Assembly: GCA_030656075.1 (NCBI GenBank)
Contig: JAUSOT010000103.1
Location: 1-33,744 of the forward strand
DNA: 33,744 nt
Direction: 5' to 3'
DNA from: Candidatus Cloacimonadales bacterium
GTDB lineage: Bacteria > Cloacimonadota > Cloacimonadia > Cloacimonadales > TCS61
Shown here: in pieces, positions 14,138 to 22,587 of the stretch
Position numbering within the stretch: position 1 is the stretch's first letter
Layout: the number at the start of each line of letters is the position of its first letter
Made by a program: the position numbers and the translations under genes
The notes under the pieces: model-generated
Seen by the model: the letters and a program-made list of their open reading frames with translations, nothing else
Told to the model about the DNA's origin: nothing
Databases searched by the model: none

Positions 14138-14539
14138 ATGAATAGTTTAGTGAATGTCTCAGAAGGATCTTATCTGGCTTTGCATGGGCTGGCTTACATC
14201 GCTCAGTATACTTCAGATAGATTGAGCGTGAAGAAACTGGCAAAAGTGCTGCATGCTTCCGAAGCGCATCTGGCCAAAGTTTTCCAGAAACTCAGCAAAG
14301 CTGATCTGGTGAATTCTGTACGCGGTCCGGCTGGTGGATTTGAACTGAACAAACCGGCAGATGCAATCACCTTTTTAGAGATTTATGAAATCATTGAAGG
14401 AAAAGTTAAATTAGGTGGCTGTCCTTTCGGCAAGATCAGCTGTGCTTTTCAAACATGTATTTTCAATACAGGACTGACTCGGATTTCACAGGATATTTAT
14501 GATACCTTCAAGAATATGAAATTATCGGATTTTACATAA
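14138..14539 (+). CDS. Rrf2-family iron-sulfur transcriptional regulator
   Basis: This 133-residue regulator has a winged-helix N-terminal domain: ALHGLAYIAQYTSDRLSVKK, then the recognition region SEAHLAKVFQKLSKADLV and the wing RGPAGGFELNKP. Three cysteines, Cys95, Cys102 and Cys107 (CX6CX4C), lie where Rrf2 proteins such as NsrR and IscR bind an Fe-S cluster. The spacing differs slightly from the common CX5CX5C of NsrR. It stands directly upstream of hcp, a typical target of NO- or redox-sensing Rrf2 proteins, so sensing of nitric oxide or redox state is likely. A purine-rich GAGAGGA precedes the ATG. Palindromes at its own promoter and at the hcp promoter suggest it controls both. Confidence 0.88.
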   Translation: MNSLVNVSEGSYLALHGLAYIAQYTSDRLSVKKLAKVLHASEAHLAKVFQKLSKADLVNSVRGPAGGFELNKPADAITFLEIYEIIEGKVKLGGCPFGKISCAFQTCIFNTGLTRISQDIYDTFKNMKLSDFT

Positions 14540-14573
14540 ATTTTTTTTGAATATATATAGGTATTAAAGTACC
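14531..14573 (+). promoter_or_regulatory. hcp promoter with Rrf2-type palindrome at the start site
   Basis: TTTACA (14531-14536) and TATATA (14554-14559) are separated by exactly 17 bases. The -35 element overlaps the last codons and stop of rrf2. Immediately downstream is GGTATT-AA-AGTACC (14560-14573), differing from the rrf2-promoter palindrome only at the centre and one arm base. The two fit GGTATTNNARTACC. Binding here would cover the transcription start, consistent with repression. The predicted leader is about 250 bases and runs through the hairpin cluster. Confidence 0.6.
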
Positions 14574-14602
14574 AAGGATTCTGCATAATTAGCAGAAAAA
14601 TA

Positions 14603-14787
14603 GAGCGGAAATTACACGTTCCAACGCCGGAGCATTGGAACGAGATTTTCTTGTTCCCAAAGTCCTCTTTGGGGACACAAGTTAAAGCGAAACTCCTGTT
14701 TCGCATATCGTTGTGATTAATAGATTATTTTTGGACTTCCGCAGGAGCGGAAATTACACGTTCCAATGCCGGAGCATTGGAACGAGA
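14603..14787. repeat. Hairpin cluster with NGGA loops in the hcp leader
   Basis: Two 43-base copies (14603-14645 and 14745-14787) differ at one position. Each contains a 10-bp stem GTTCCAAYGC/GCATTGGAAC around loop CGGA (14618-14641 and 14760-14783) and ends in GAACGAGA. Between them are TTCCGC-AGGA-GCGGAA (14737-14752) and, on the opposite strand sense, TTGTTCCCAAAG-TCCT-CTTTGGGGACACAA (14651-14680) and GCGAAAC-TCCT-GTTTCGC (14687-14704). All share the loop NGGA or its complement. The same family fills 21-176 upstream of nqrD. Confidence 0.8.
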
Positions 14788-14821
14788 GTATTGATTTTAA
14801 AGAAATAATAGGAGAATTATT

Positions 14822-16459
14822 ATGAGTATGTATTGCTTTCAATGTCAGGAAAATGCCGGCAATCAAGGTTGCCGGTTCAGTAAAGGCGTATGCGGCAAAC
14901 CGGCCGAAACGTCAAATTTAATGGATGTTCTGATCTACAGCCTGAAAGGACTTTCAACCGTCGCCTTAGAAGCGGGGAAGCAGGGGAAATTGCCGGAAAA
15001 TCCCGGTTTATTTATCGCCCAATCGCTTTTCATGACCATTACCAATGCCAATTTCGATGAAAACCGCATTCTTTCACACATCAGGAAAACTCTCAAACTT
15101 CGAGATGAATTGAAACAAAAAATCCAGCTTCCGCCAAAACTTCACGACAGCGTTTCCTGGACGGGAGAAACGTATGAAGATTTTCAGGAAAAAGCCAAAA
15201 CCGTCGGTGTGCTTTCCCAGATGAATGAAGATGTACGCTCTTTGCGGGAATTGTTGATCTATGGCTGCAAAGGTATTTCGGCCTATTATGATCATGCTGT
15301 CATGCTGGGATTTGAAGATGAGAAAATATTGCAATTCCTGATGGAAGCGTTGGTCTCTACCACCCAGGAATTGACTGTGGATGAGATGGTTAATATGGTT
15401 ATGAAGTGTGGCGAATTTGCAGTGAATACCATGGCGCTTCTGGATAAAGCTAACACCGAAACTTACGGCAATCCTGAAATGACAGAAGTGAACATCGGTG
15501 TTAGGAAAAATCCCGGAATCCTGATTTCGGGACATGATCTGAAAGATATGGAAGAACTTTTAAAACAAACGGCAGGAAGCGGAGTGGACGTTTATACGCA
15601 CAGCGAAATGCTGCCGGCCAATTATTATCCTGCTTTCAAAAAATACCGGCATTTAGCCGGAAACTACGGAAGTTCCTGGTGGCATCAAAACCAGGATTTT
15701 GAAACCTTCAGCGGCCCGATCCTGATGACAACCAACTGCATTATTCCAGTTAAAGATTCTTACAAAGGCAGGATTTTTACAACCGGAATGGCCGGTTATC
15801 CGGGAGTGAAATACCTTCCTGATAGGAAAGACGGTAAAGCCAAGGATTTCAGTGAAATCATCGAACTGGCTAAAACCTGTGAACCTCCGGTGGAAATTGA
15901 AACTGGCAAAATCGTGGGCGGATTTGCTCATAATCAGGTTTTAGCTTTAGCAGATAAAGTTGTCGATGCTGTTAAATCGGGTGCGATCAAACGTTTCGTC
16001 GTGATGGCTGGTTGCGATGGACGTCATAAAACCCGTAGTTATTTTACGGAAGTGGCCGAAGAATTGCCAAAAGATACGATCATTCTCACAGCTGGTTGTG
16101 CCAAATATCGTTACAATAAATTGAACCTGGGCAATATTGGTGGAATTCCTCGCGTATTGGATGCCGGACAGTGCAACGACAGCTATTCGCTGGCTGTGAT
16201 CGCACTCAAACTGAAAGAAGTTTTCGGTTTGGAAGATATCAACGATCTGCCGATTTCCTTTGATATTGCCTGGTATGAACAGAAAGCTGTGGCTGTGCTG
16301 TTGGCTCTGCTTTCTCTCGGTGTGAAAGGCATTCGTTTGGGACCGACACTGCCAGCTTTCTTGTCACCGAATGTGGTAAAAGTTCTGGTGGAAAACTTCG
16401 ATATCAAACCGACCGGTGAAGTGAAAGAAGATGTGGAAGCAATGATGGCCGGGAAGTAA
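14822..16459 (+). CDS. hcp: Hybrid-cluster protein (hydroxylamine reductase / NO-detoxifying)
   Basis: This 545-residue cytoplasmic metalloenzyme reduces hydroxylamine in vitro and is associated with nitric oxide metabolism. N-terminal Cys5, Cys8, Cys17 and Cys24 bind the conventional Fe-S cluster; their C-X2-C-X8-C layout resembles the anaerobe (Desulfovibrio) type rather than the E. coli type. All eight expected hybrid-cluster ligands are present with family-like spacing: His238, Glu262, Cys306, Cys398, Cys426, Cys451, Glu486 and Lys488. Length is normal for the full-size class. AGGAG lies seven bases before the ATG. No hcr-type NADH reductase gene adjoins it. It is preceded by an Rrf2 regulator and a shared palindrome, so it is probably derepressed under nitrosative or redox stress. 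Confidence 0.96.
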   Translation: MSMYCFQCQENAGNQGCRFSKGVCGKPAETSNLMDVLIYSLKGLSTVALEAGKQGKLPENPGLFIAQSLFMTITNANFDENRILSHIRKTLKLRDELKQKIQLPPKLHDSVSWTGETYEDFQEKAKTVGVLSQMNEDVRSLRELLIYGCKGISAYYDHAVMLGFEDEKILQFLMEALVSTTQELTVDEMVNMVMKCGEFAVNTMALLDKANTETYGNPEMTEVNIGVRKNPGILISGHDLKDMEELLKQTAGSGVDVYTHSEMLPANYYPAFKKYRHLAGNYGSSWWHQNQDFETFSGPILMTTNCIIPVKDSYKGRIFTTGMAGYPGVKYLPDRKDGKAKDFSEIIELAKTCEPPVEIETGKIVGGFAHNQVLALADKVVDAVKSGAIKRFVVMAGCDGRHKTRSYFTEVAEELPKDTIILTAGCAKYRYNKLNLGNIGGIPRVLDAGQCNDSYSLAVIALKLKEVFGLEDINDLPISFDIAWYEQKAVAVLLALLSLGVKGIRLGPTLPAFLSPNVVKVLVENFDIKPTGEVKEDVEAMMAGK

Positions 16460-16506
16460 GCGTAGCCGCTAAGAACGCGAAGACGTAAAGTGTTTATATG
16501 TGGAAT

Positions 16507-16547
16507 CGGGCAACTTTTAATGGGTTGCCCGTATAAACTTCTTTTTT
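16507..16547 (+). terminator. Intrinsic terminator after hcp
   Basis: CGGGCAAC (16507-16514) pairs with GTTGCCCG (16524-16531) around a loop of about nine bases, and a T-run (16542-16547) follows after ten bases. It lies 48 bases past the hcp stop and also bounds the convergent gene ending at 16546. The few bases between stop and stem include a fragment resembling common intergenic repeats (AACGCGAAGACG). Confidence 0.65.
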
Positions 16548-17178
16548 AAAGTTTGTGTCTTTTCTTTAAATATTCTAGTTCTTTTTTTATGTGTTTTATA
16601 ATTCCAGAAAACCAATTTACTAATTCATCTTCAGTTGTTATTCGATGAACATCTTTTTTAGAAACTGCCCATTGACCATTCATGGCAAAATGAAATTTAT
16701 TAAAATCCAAAATATTTGTCTCTTCTTGATCAAATTCATTATGAGTGTCATCTTCAAATTCACTTATAAATTCATTACAATAATGAAAGTGCCAATGTGG
16801 TTGAGGATGATAATCTGTTTCATCGTTATTATTATCCCATTCAGCCCTAAAAACCTGATGTTTATCCATAATCTCTTCAGGTCCTTGGAAAATTGAAAGT
16901 GAAAAAAAAATTTTAGGAAATTGAATTTTATTTTTTGATTTAACGTTTTTTTTAATTTCACTGTAAACAAAATTTATTTCTATGTAAATCCAAAATAATT
17001 CCAACCATTTTAATGCTTTGACGATTTTATTTGTATTCTTTCTTGTATTTTTTGTATCAGATAAACTATCAGCATTACCACAAATTACATATAATAAGCC
17101 TTCCTTTTTAATAAACTTAAAAGAGTCATCAATGTAATCTTTACCTATCTGATTTAAATTTTTAATTATTTGATTCAT
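16546..17178 (-). CDS. Uncharacterised His-rich protein coupled to a DNA methyltransferase
   Basis: The product is a 210-residue, Lys- and Asp/Glu-rich soluble protein with no signal peptide. A striking cluster, DYHPQPHWHFHY (His124, His128, His130, His132), is followed by an acidic stretch and KFHFAMNGQWAVS (about 161-173). The C-terminus ends in an amphipathic helix IIKHIKKELEYLKKRH. The spaced histidines and aspartates suggest a metal site, perhaps a nuclease or hydrolase, but no known nuclease motif is visible, so function is unassigned. Its ATG lies 17 bases inside the end of the methyltransferase gene and has no ribosome-binding site of its own, so translation is probably coupled. Its AT-rich codon use matches the methyltransferase and differs from the surrounding genes. 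Confidence 0.75.
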   Translation of the reverse strand: MNQIIKNLNQIGKDYIDDSFKFIKKEGLLYVICGNADSLSDTKNTRKNTNKIVKALKWLELFWIYIEINFVYSEIKKNVKSKNKIQFPKIFFSLSIFQGPEEIMDKHQVFRAEWDNNNDETDYHPQPHWHFHYCNEFISEFEDDTHNEFDQEETNILDFNKFHFAMNGQWAVSKKDVHRITTEDELVNWFSGIIKHIKKELEYLKKRHKL

Positions 17179-19522
17179 AAAATTGTAATTTGTAAAAGTA
17201 TTTAATTAAAATTTCATCAATAAGTTGAACAACTGAAAAATCTCCTTCATTAATTGACTTGCCTAGCTGAACTAATTTATTATAAACTTTTGCTTCTACT
17301 ATATCATTGTTTATCTCAGGTATAGGTATCTTGCTCGTATATTTTTTCCCTAAATCATACCATTTACCTCCTGCAAGTTGTCTTGAATATATTGATAACA
17401 ATTGTTCGAATATTGAGCTATTAAGAATAGCTATATAAGCATAATTATAGTCAATTTTTTCAAACTCTTTTTTAGGTATCCATCCATTTCCTCTTTCAAC
17501 CACATATTCTCCTTTTTCATCAAAGGCAAAAGAGCCAGATTTACCGAATTCTGTTGAGACTAATTTAGTCGAAAAAGGTATTAATCTTGGTGCATAATCA
17601 CTCAGACTCCACCAAAAAGGAATATCTTTTTTTCTATTAATTAAATGTTCTTTATATCGAAACAAATACTTATTATAATAAGTCGAAGCATTTTGGATTA
17701 ATTCATTTTCAGAAGTTATTAAAAGATTTTTGGAGTTTGAATATGGGAACCAAACATAATTTACTTTACTTAAAACACCATTCTTGATTGATTTATTATC
17801 TATTGATGGACGAAAAAAGGTTTTCTCTTCATTTGGTAAATTTTCATACTGGTCTTTTGTAATAATAAATATTTTATTATTCCCTGTCCTTATACCTTGT
17901 TTTACATTAAAAATATCTTGAACTGTTTTAAGATTACCCATTGCAACTAATTCATTCAGTTGCTTTATTAGTTTCTGTTCTAAAAATGAAATAATTTTCC
18001 AATTTTCTTTTTGTGGATATCTATTAACTTTATAAATACTATGTGTTTTCTTATCTTTGATATATGGTAGCATTTGGTAATTCACTTTTCTTAAATCTCG
18101 TAAAGCAGTTGAAACAATACCAGGTTCATTTTTTGTCCAAAGCAATGTTGTATTACACTCTGTTTTAGGTTTTTTACCGATCAATATACTAATATCAGTT
18201 AAAGCATTTTTAAAAACATAATTTCCTAGTTTACCAACAAGTTTTAAGGATAAAGATTCTTTAATTTCATTACGTAGATCTTTATAAGAATCCATTAATA
18301 ATATTGATGAAGGTATGACTGCTCCAAAAATTCCATTTTCTCTCAAATGCCGAATACTTTTAATAATAAAAGCACTGGCAAGATTAGGTCTTTTTCTACT
18401 TTTTGTATTCAATACATCAGAAACAATTTCTCTATTATCCTTATTCATTAATTCCCAAGAAGAAAAAGGTGGATTCATAAGAATTAAATCATAGTCATTC
18501 TCCCAATCTTGTGTTAATGAGTTTTCAACTTTTTCAAATTCAAACAAAAGTTTATTTGCCCATTCTCGTTGTTCATATTTTAATAAGAAATTAGAAATAT
18601 TTATTGCTGATTCTGATAAATCCCAACCTTTGATAATAACATCACCTTTGTATCCTATAGACTTTAATTGCTTCAATGCTTCTAATAAAAATTCAGCACT
18701 TCCGCAAGCAGGATCGAATATTTTTATTGTTGTCATTTCCGAAATATTTAGCTCAGAAAGAGAGTTCTCAACAATACTCCTTACAAGATAGGAAGGTGTG
18801 TAGTGGAAACTAGAAAATAGTTTCTTTTTTAATTCATATTCTGTATCATAAAACCCAAATAAATCTTTTTCCCGATTTACTGGAAAAATGGCTTCTTTCT
18901 GAGCTTCTTGGAATAATTGACCAGATGAGTGTCTTAAAATCAATTCTATATTAGGTTTTAAATTTGATGCACCTATACCTCGTTTAAATTCTTCTAGAAA
19001 ATCTTCAGTTCCTGCTTCTGTTGAGAAATCTGATATATACCATTTCTCTCTATCAATATTACAAAAATCAACACCATCATCGTATGCAGCTAATAAAAGT
19101 AGCAAATGGTTTAAAGCTTGAACACCTTCATCTTTTTCATCTGTGAAATTTCTTAAACTCTTGAAAATATTAATTATAAATGGAACAATATCTAATTCGC
19201 TACTATATGAGTTTTGTAATAAATATGAATAAAATTTATCAATTTTATTGCTAATTTTCTCAATAGGATAAACTTCATTTCTATTTAATAACCAATTATA
19301 TAAGTTTAATTTATCTTCTTTAATAGTAATGAAATTATTTGTATTACTTGACCAAGCATATGAATAGTAATCCTCATAACTTTTATCTGCTACAAAATCA
19401 ATACAAAAATTGCCTACATTACCGTTCAATAAGATGTGTTCATTAACTGAATCTGAAAAAAGTTTCATAGGTAAAAGACCTAAAGACTTTCTCCAGTAAT
19501 CTATATTCAGTATAGAATTCAT
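17162..19522 (-). CDS. N6-adenine DNA methyltransferase, type IIG-like architecture
   Basis: This 786-residue protein has a core methyltransferase domain around 235-480. FHYTPSYLVRSIVE (239-252) matches the region before motif I of Eco57I-like enzymes. Motif I is IFDPACGSAEFLLEA (268-282), Asp301 in KGWDLSES ends the second strand, and the catalytic motif IV is LILMNPPF (346-353). The C-terminal part (about 520-786) has target-recognition features: VKQGIRTGNNKIFIIT and AGGKWYDLGKKYTSKIPIP. The N-terminal 225 residues are unrecognised, with no visible PD-(D/E)XK nuclease motif, so it may be methylation-only or depend on the overlapping downstream gene. AGGAG precedes the ATG. It is AT-rich compared with its neighbours, suggesting transfer as part of a mobile defence unit. 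Cognate sequence unknown. Confidence 0.9.
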   Translation of the reverse strand: MNSILNIDYWRKSLGLLPMKLFSDSVNEHILLNGNVGNFCIDFVADKSYEDYYSYAWSSNTNNFITIKEDKLNLYNWLLNRNEVYPIEKISNKIDKFYSYLLQNSYSSELDIVPFIINIFKSLRNFTDEKDEGVQALNHLLLLLAAYDDGVDFCNIDREKWYISDFSTEAGTEDFLEEFKRGIGASNLKPNIELILRHSSGQLFQEAQKEAIFPVNREKDLFGFYDTEYELKKKLFSSFHYTPSYLVRSIVENSLSELNISEMTTIKIFDPACGSAEFLLEALKQLKSIGYKGDVIIKGWDLSESAINISNFLLKYEQREWANKLLFEFEKVENSLTQDWENDYDLILMNPPFSSWELMNKDNREIVSDVLNTKSRKRPNLASAFIIKSIRHLRENGIFGAVIPSSILLMDSYKDLRNEIKESLSLKLVGKLGNYVFKNALTDISILIGKKPKTECNTTLLWTKNEPGIVSTALRDLRKVNYQMLPYIKDKKTHSIYKVNRYPQKENWKIISFLEQKLIKQLNELVAMGNLKTVQDIFNVKQGIRTGNNKIFIITKDQYENLPNEEKTFFRPSIDNKSIKNGVLSKVNYVWFPYSNSKNLLITSENELIQNASTYYNKYLFRYKEHLINRKKDIPFWWSLSDYAPRLIPFSTKLVSTEFGKSGSFAFDEKGEYVVERGNGWIPKKEFEKIDYNYAYIAILNSSIFEQLLSIYSRQLAGGKWYDLGKKYTSKIPIPEINNDIVEAKVYNKLVQLGKSINEGDFSVVQLIDEILIKYFYKLQFYESNN

Positions 19523-19867
19523 ACAATTCTCCTAATAAATTATAAAATCAACGAATTCGAAGAAAATTTTATTACTATTCTTAGTCAAGTTTAAAAAACC
19601 TTCTATGTATCCAAACCTCGAAGGTTTTAAATTCTTATTAATTCGATAAAATCAGTGCAAGTTAGTGATTTTTTAGAATCACTTCAATTCTACATTACTT
19701 TATGCCTATTCATCTTTTTATAAAAAAATTCCAATGTGCACTCCAAACACAGATTATCAGCGAGAGCGATTCAATTTTGTTTTCTGTAAAATTCCCATCG
19801 TCTTTTTGAATTGACATTTATTCCATTTTTCAGCATCAGTCCTTACCAAAAGCACGAAGGAAAAAAT
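19523..19867. other. Divergent intergenic region between methyltransferase and ABC genes
   Basis: This is an AT-rich gap with no gene. On the minus strand a TATAAT (19544-19539) and AGGAG stand close before the methyltransferase ATG, but no good -35 is present. An inverted repeat, AAAACCTTC (19595-19603) with GAAGGTTTT (19620-19628), could form a hairpin. On the plus strand, TTGACA (19811-19816) could be a -35 box for the ABC operon, though no clear -10 follows. AAGG about nine bases before 19868 serves the ABC ATPase. Confidence 0.5.
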
Positions 19868-20647
19868 ATGAATAAAAACGCAGTAATTTCCATCTCCAAC
19901 CTCAAAATGAAATACAGCGAAGAATATGTGCTGAAAGGAATCGATCTGCAAATTTCACCGGGACAGATCATCAGTTATATCGGACCCAACGGTGCCGGTA
20001 AAACGACAACTATCAAGGTGTTACTGGGTATGATCGATGATTTTGAAGGCAAGGTAGAGATTTTCGGTCAGGAGATCACAGGCGGTGATATCGAGTACAA
20101 AAAGAAAATCGGCTATGTGCCGGAAGGCGGCCAACTTTATGAAACCCTCACCGGTCAGGAATATATCGAATTCATCGGCAAAATTTACGGTTTGGAAGAT
20201 AATGTCGTTTCCAGCCGCGGCCAGAAAATGGTAGAATTATTCGGCTTTGATAAAGCTTTGAACGATCGGATTTCTTCTTATTCCAAAGGAATGAAACAGA
20301 AGTTGCTCATCGTCACCGCTCTGATCCACAATCCCGAGATCATCATCCTGGATGAACCGCTGAATGGCTTGGATGCCAACAGCGTGCTGGTTTTTAAGGA
20401 AGTGCTTTCCAAACTGGCAAAAGCAGGAAAGACGATCTTTTACAGTTCGCATCTGATGGATGTGGTGGAAAAGATCAGTAATCGCATCGTGCTGATTTTC
20501 GAGGGTAAGATCATTGCCGACGGCACTTTCGAAGAATTGCAGAAATTGAGTGAAAAAGGCTCTCTGGAAGGGATTTTCAATGAACTCACCGGCTTTCATG
20601 AGCATGAACAGATTGCCGAAAAAATCATCGCAGCTTTAGAAAATTGA
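19868..20647 (+). CDS. ABC transporter ATP-binding protein (CcmA/NatA-like)
   Basis: This 259-residue cytoplasmic ATPase drives the membrane protein encoded next. Walker A is GPNGAGKTT (39-47, Lys45), the signature motif YSKGMKQ is at 138-144, Walker B IIILDEP ends near 163, and the switch histidine is in FYSSHLMDVV (His195). Sequence style is that of single-domain export-type ATPases. The frame is open upstream to a TTG at 19811, but the ATG at 19868, with AAGG nine bases before it and the canonical strand ISISNLKMKYSE following, is the likely start. The stop is one base before the permease ATG, so the two form a tight operon. The substrate cannot be told from the sequence. Confidence 0.93.
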   Translation: MNKNAVISISNLKMKYSEEYVLKGIDLQISPGQIISYIGPNGAGKTTTIKVLLGMIDDFEGKVEIFGQEITGGDIEYKKKIGYVPEGGQLYETLTGQEYIEFIGKIYGLEDNVVSSRGQKMVELFGFDKALNDRISSYSKGMKQKLLIVTALIHNPEIIILDEPLNGLDANSVLVFKEVLSKLAKAGKTIFYSSHLMDVVEKISNRIVLIFEGKIIADGTFEELQKLSEKGSLEGIFNELTGFHEHEQIAEKIIAALEN

Positions 20648-20648
20648 C

Positions 20649-22298
20649 ATGAAAAAAATATTCGTCCTCAAAATCCTCGATCGATTTGCTTTCCTGTTCG
20701 ATGAAACTGGTATGGATTACCGGAAAGTGCGACTTCTGCTGCAATTGAAGTTCAACCTGGATCGGCGCAGGTCTCCTCTGGGATTCAAGAACATAAATCT
20801 GAAACCGGGTAAAGACCGAAATCTCTTCATTTTCTCTATCCTCTTCTATGGTCTTGTGGGAATCATGTTTCTTTGCTTAGTGGCAATGTTATCGCTAAAA
20901 TCTTTGTTTCTGGGAAATATCACATTCTTCACGGTGCTGATGATTTTCATTTCCTATGCCGTCATCATCGAATTCAGCCAGGATATGTTCGATCTTTCCG
21001 ACCGGGAAATCCTGCTGCCAAAACCCGTAACGTTGCGGGAACTCAATATGGCAAAGAACCTGCACATCATTTTTTACATGCTGGGAATTGCTCTCAGTTT
21101 CAGCCTTCCCACCCTGGTTTTCTGGGGAATAAAATTCGGAATACTACTGCCGATCATATCAGTGTTTTCGATAGTTTTCTGTTTATTTTTCATGTTTTTC
21201 TGTTCAGCTTTTTTTTATGGAATGCTACTCAAGAATTTTTCCGGTGAAAGATTAAAAGACATCATCAACCTGATTCAGATAATATCGATGATCGTAATTT
21301 TCATTGGCTATCAGATCTTTGTACAAACTTCGATCCACTGGCTGGCAAAAATAGATTTCGCCAACATTTCAAATTTAATCTTTCTTTTCCCGCCCGCCTG
21401 GTTTGCCATGCCGGGATATATTGCTGCTACAGGTTCAATGAATCCTGCCGCATATTTGGCTGGTATTTTGGGAATTGGCTTGGCGATATTCGGCTATAGA
21501 TTTTATCTTTCCAAAATGGCGCCGAGTTTTGAAAAAAATCTTTATAAATTGAACCTGATGGATACAAAAAACTATAAAAAGCGAATTCCCTCGGCGATGA
21601 GATTTGCTGGTTTATTTCGCTCTCATGTTTCTCAGGCTTTGTATAAATTTTCAGTTATCATCCTGTCCCGGGAGCGCAAATTAATACAATCGATCTATCC
21701 GCTACTGGTTATGGGGTTGGTTTTTCCTTTCATTATGATCTACAAAGAAGTGTTGGATCCTGAAGTTGTGCTTTCACAAACGAAGCATTTCTATTTTATG
21801 TATTACACAGTGATGATGATGATGCCGTTATCCATTTATCTGAACTACAGTGAAAACTACCAGGCAGCCTGGATTTACAGGTTTCTACCCGTTAAATCTC
21901 CAGGAATTATTATCAAGAGCGGTCAATTTGCCATGTTCTTCAAATATCAAATAATCATCTTAACTGTCACCTGTCTTGGTTATCTTTATCTCTGGAAGTT
22001 CACAATTATTGAGCATGTAATAGCAGTCATCATCAACTGCCTGATCTTACAAATGATCTATCAGAACATGACCGGCAGGAAATTACCTTTTTCCGAAGAA
22101 TTGAAAACCGGGCAGAATACGGCTTTCAGGCAGGGAAGTTACTTGCTGACGGTATTTATCTTCGCACCGCTTCTGGCAGGAATGCATTATGCCTCGACTC
22201 TGTTTGATTATGGGATTTTCGCTTATATTTTTCTGCAAATTATCGGATTCTGGTTGTTATTCCGCAATCATTATCAAGTGGAGTGGAAGGATTTATAA
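20649..22298 (+). CDS. ABC transporter permease, multi-spanning
   Basis: This 549-residue protein has about twelve hydrophobic segments in two groups (around residues 55-260 and 345-545), separated by a charged stretch holding KLNLMDTKNYKKRIP. The N-terminal 50 residues are polar and basic. It has no signal peptide and no large periplasmic domain. Length and layout fit export-type permeases encoded with CcmA-like ATPases, where one long permease may act as a dimer or pseudo-dimer. It starts one base after the ATPase stop. Substrate is unknown; antibiotic, lipid or ion export are all possible. A toxin-antitoxin pair follows 73 bases downstream and appears to have its own promoter region. Confidence 0.78.
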   Translation: MKKIFVLKILDRFAFLFDETGMDYRKVRLLLQLKFNLDRRRSPLGFKNINLKPGKDRNLFIFSILFYGLVGIMFLCLVAMLSLKSLFLGNITFFTVLMIFISYAVIIEFSQDMFDLSDREILLPKPVTLRELNMAKNLHIIFYMLGIALSFSLPTLVFWGIKFGILLPIISVFSIVFCLFFMFFCSAFFYGMLLKNFSGERLKDIINLIQIISMIVIFIGYQIFVQTSIHWLAKIDFANISNLIFLFPPAWFAMPGYIAATGSMNPAAYLAGILGIGLAIFGYRFYLSKMAPSFEKNLYKLNLMDTKNYKKRIPSAMRFAGLFRSHVSQALYKFSVIILSRERKLIQSIYPLLVMGLVFPFIMIYKEVLDPEVVLSQTKHFYFMYYTVMMMMPLSIYLNYSENYQAAWIYRFLPVKSPGIIIKSGQFAMFFKYQIIILTVTCLGYLYLWKFTIIEHVIAVIINCLILQMIYQNMTGRKLPFSEELKTGQNTAFRQGSYLLTVFIFAPLLAGMHYASTLFDYGIFAYIFLQIIGFWLLFRNHYQVEWKDL

Positions 22299-22319
22299 TT
22301 CTCCTGAAGAAAATTATGC

Positions 22320-22367
22320 TTGACTTTATGCGCATTAAAAAACACATTGTTCGGCGTATAAAGGAGG
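22320..22367 (+). promoter_or_regulatory. Candidate promoter/operator and RBS of the toxin-antitoxin pair
   Basis: TTGACT (22320-22325) is a reasonable -35 box, but the hexamer 17 bases on (CACATT) is a poor -10. Between them lies the 8-base palindrome ATGCGCAT (22328-22335), a plausible small operator for an antitoxin. AAGGAGG (22361-22367) is a full-strength Shine-Dalgarno four bases before the antitoxin ATG. Confidence 0.4.
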
Positions 22368-22371
22368 CGTA

Positions 22372-22587
22372 ATGAATAAGCATACAAGACTGAATATAAC
22401 TCTTCCAGCCGGGATTGCCTTGGAATTAGATAAACTGGCTACGGAGTTAAATGGTAAGAAAAGCAGTATCATCGCAGACGCTCTTGAATTATATTTTGAT
22501 GAGATGGATACGGCTTTAGCGGAAAAAAGGTTGAAAAATGCGGAACTTGTTTCAGCTGAAGATGTTTGGAAAGAATTGGGTTTGTAA
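22372..22587 (+). CDS. RelB/ribbon-helix-helix type antitoxin
   Basis: This is a 71-residue protein. The start, TRLNITLPAGIALELDKLATEL, is a ribbon-helix-helix pattern: a short beta strand and two helices with GKKSSIIADALELY. This would dimerise to bind the operator. The C-terminal third (EKRLKNAELVSAEDVWKELG) resembles the toxin-neutralising tail of RelB-like antitoxins. It carries a strong ribosome-binding site, consistent with antitoxin excess. The stop overlaps the toxin start by one base (TAATG). It is expected to neutralise the RelE-like product of the next gene and repress the pair. Confidence 0.85.
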   Translation: MNKHTRLNITLPAGIALELDKLATELNGKKSSIIADALELYFDEMDTALAEKRLKNAELVSAEDVWKELGL

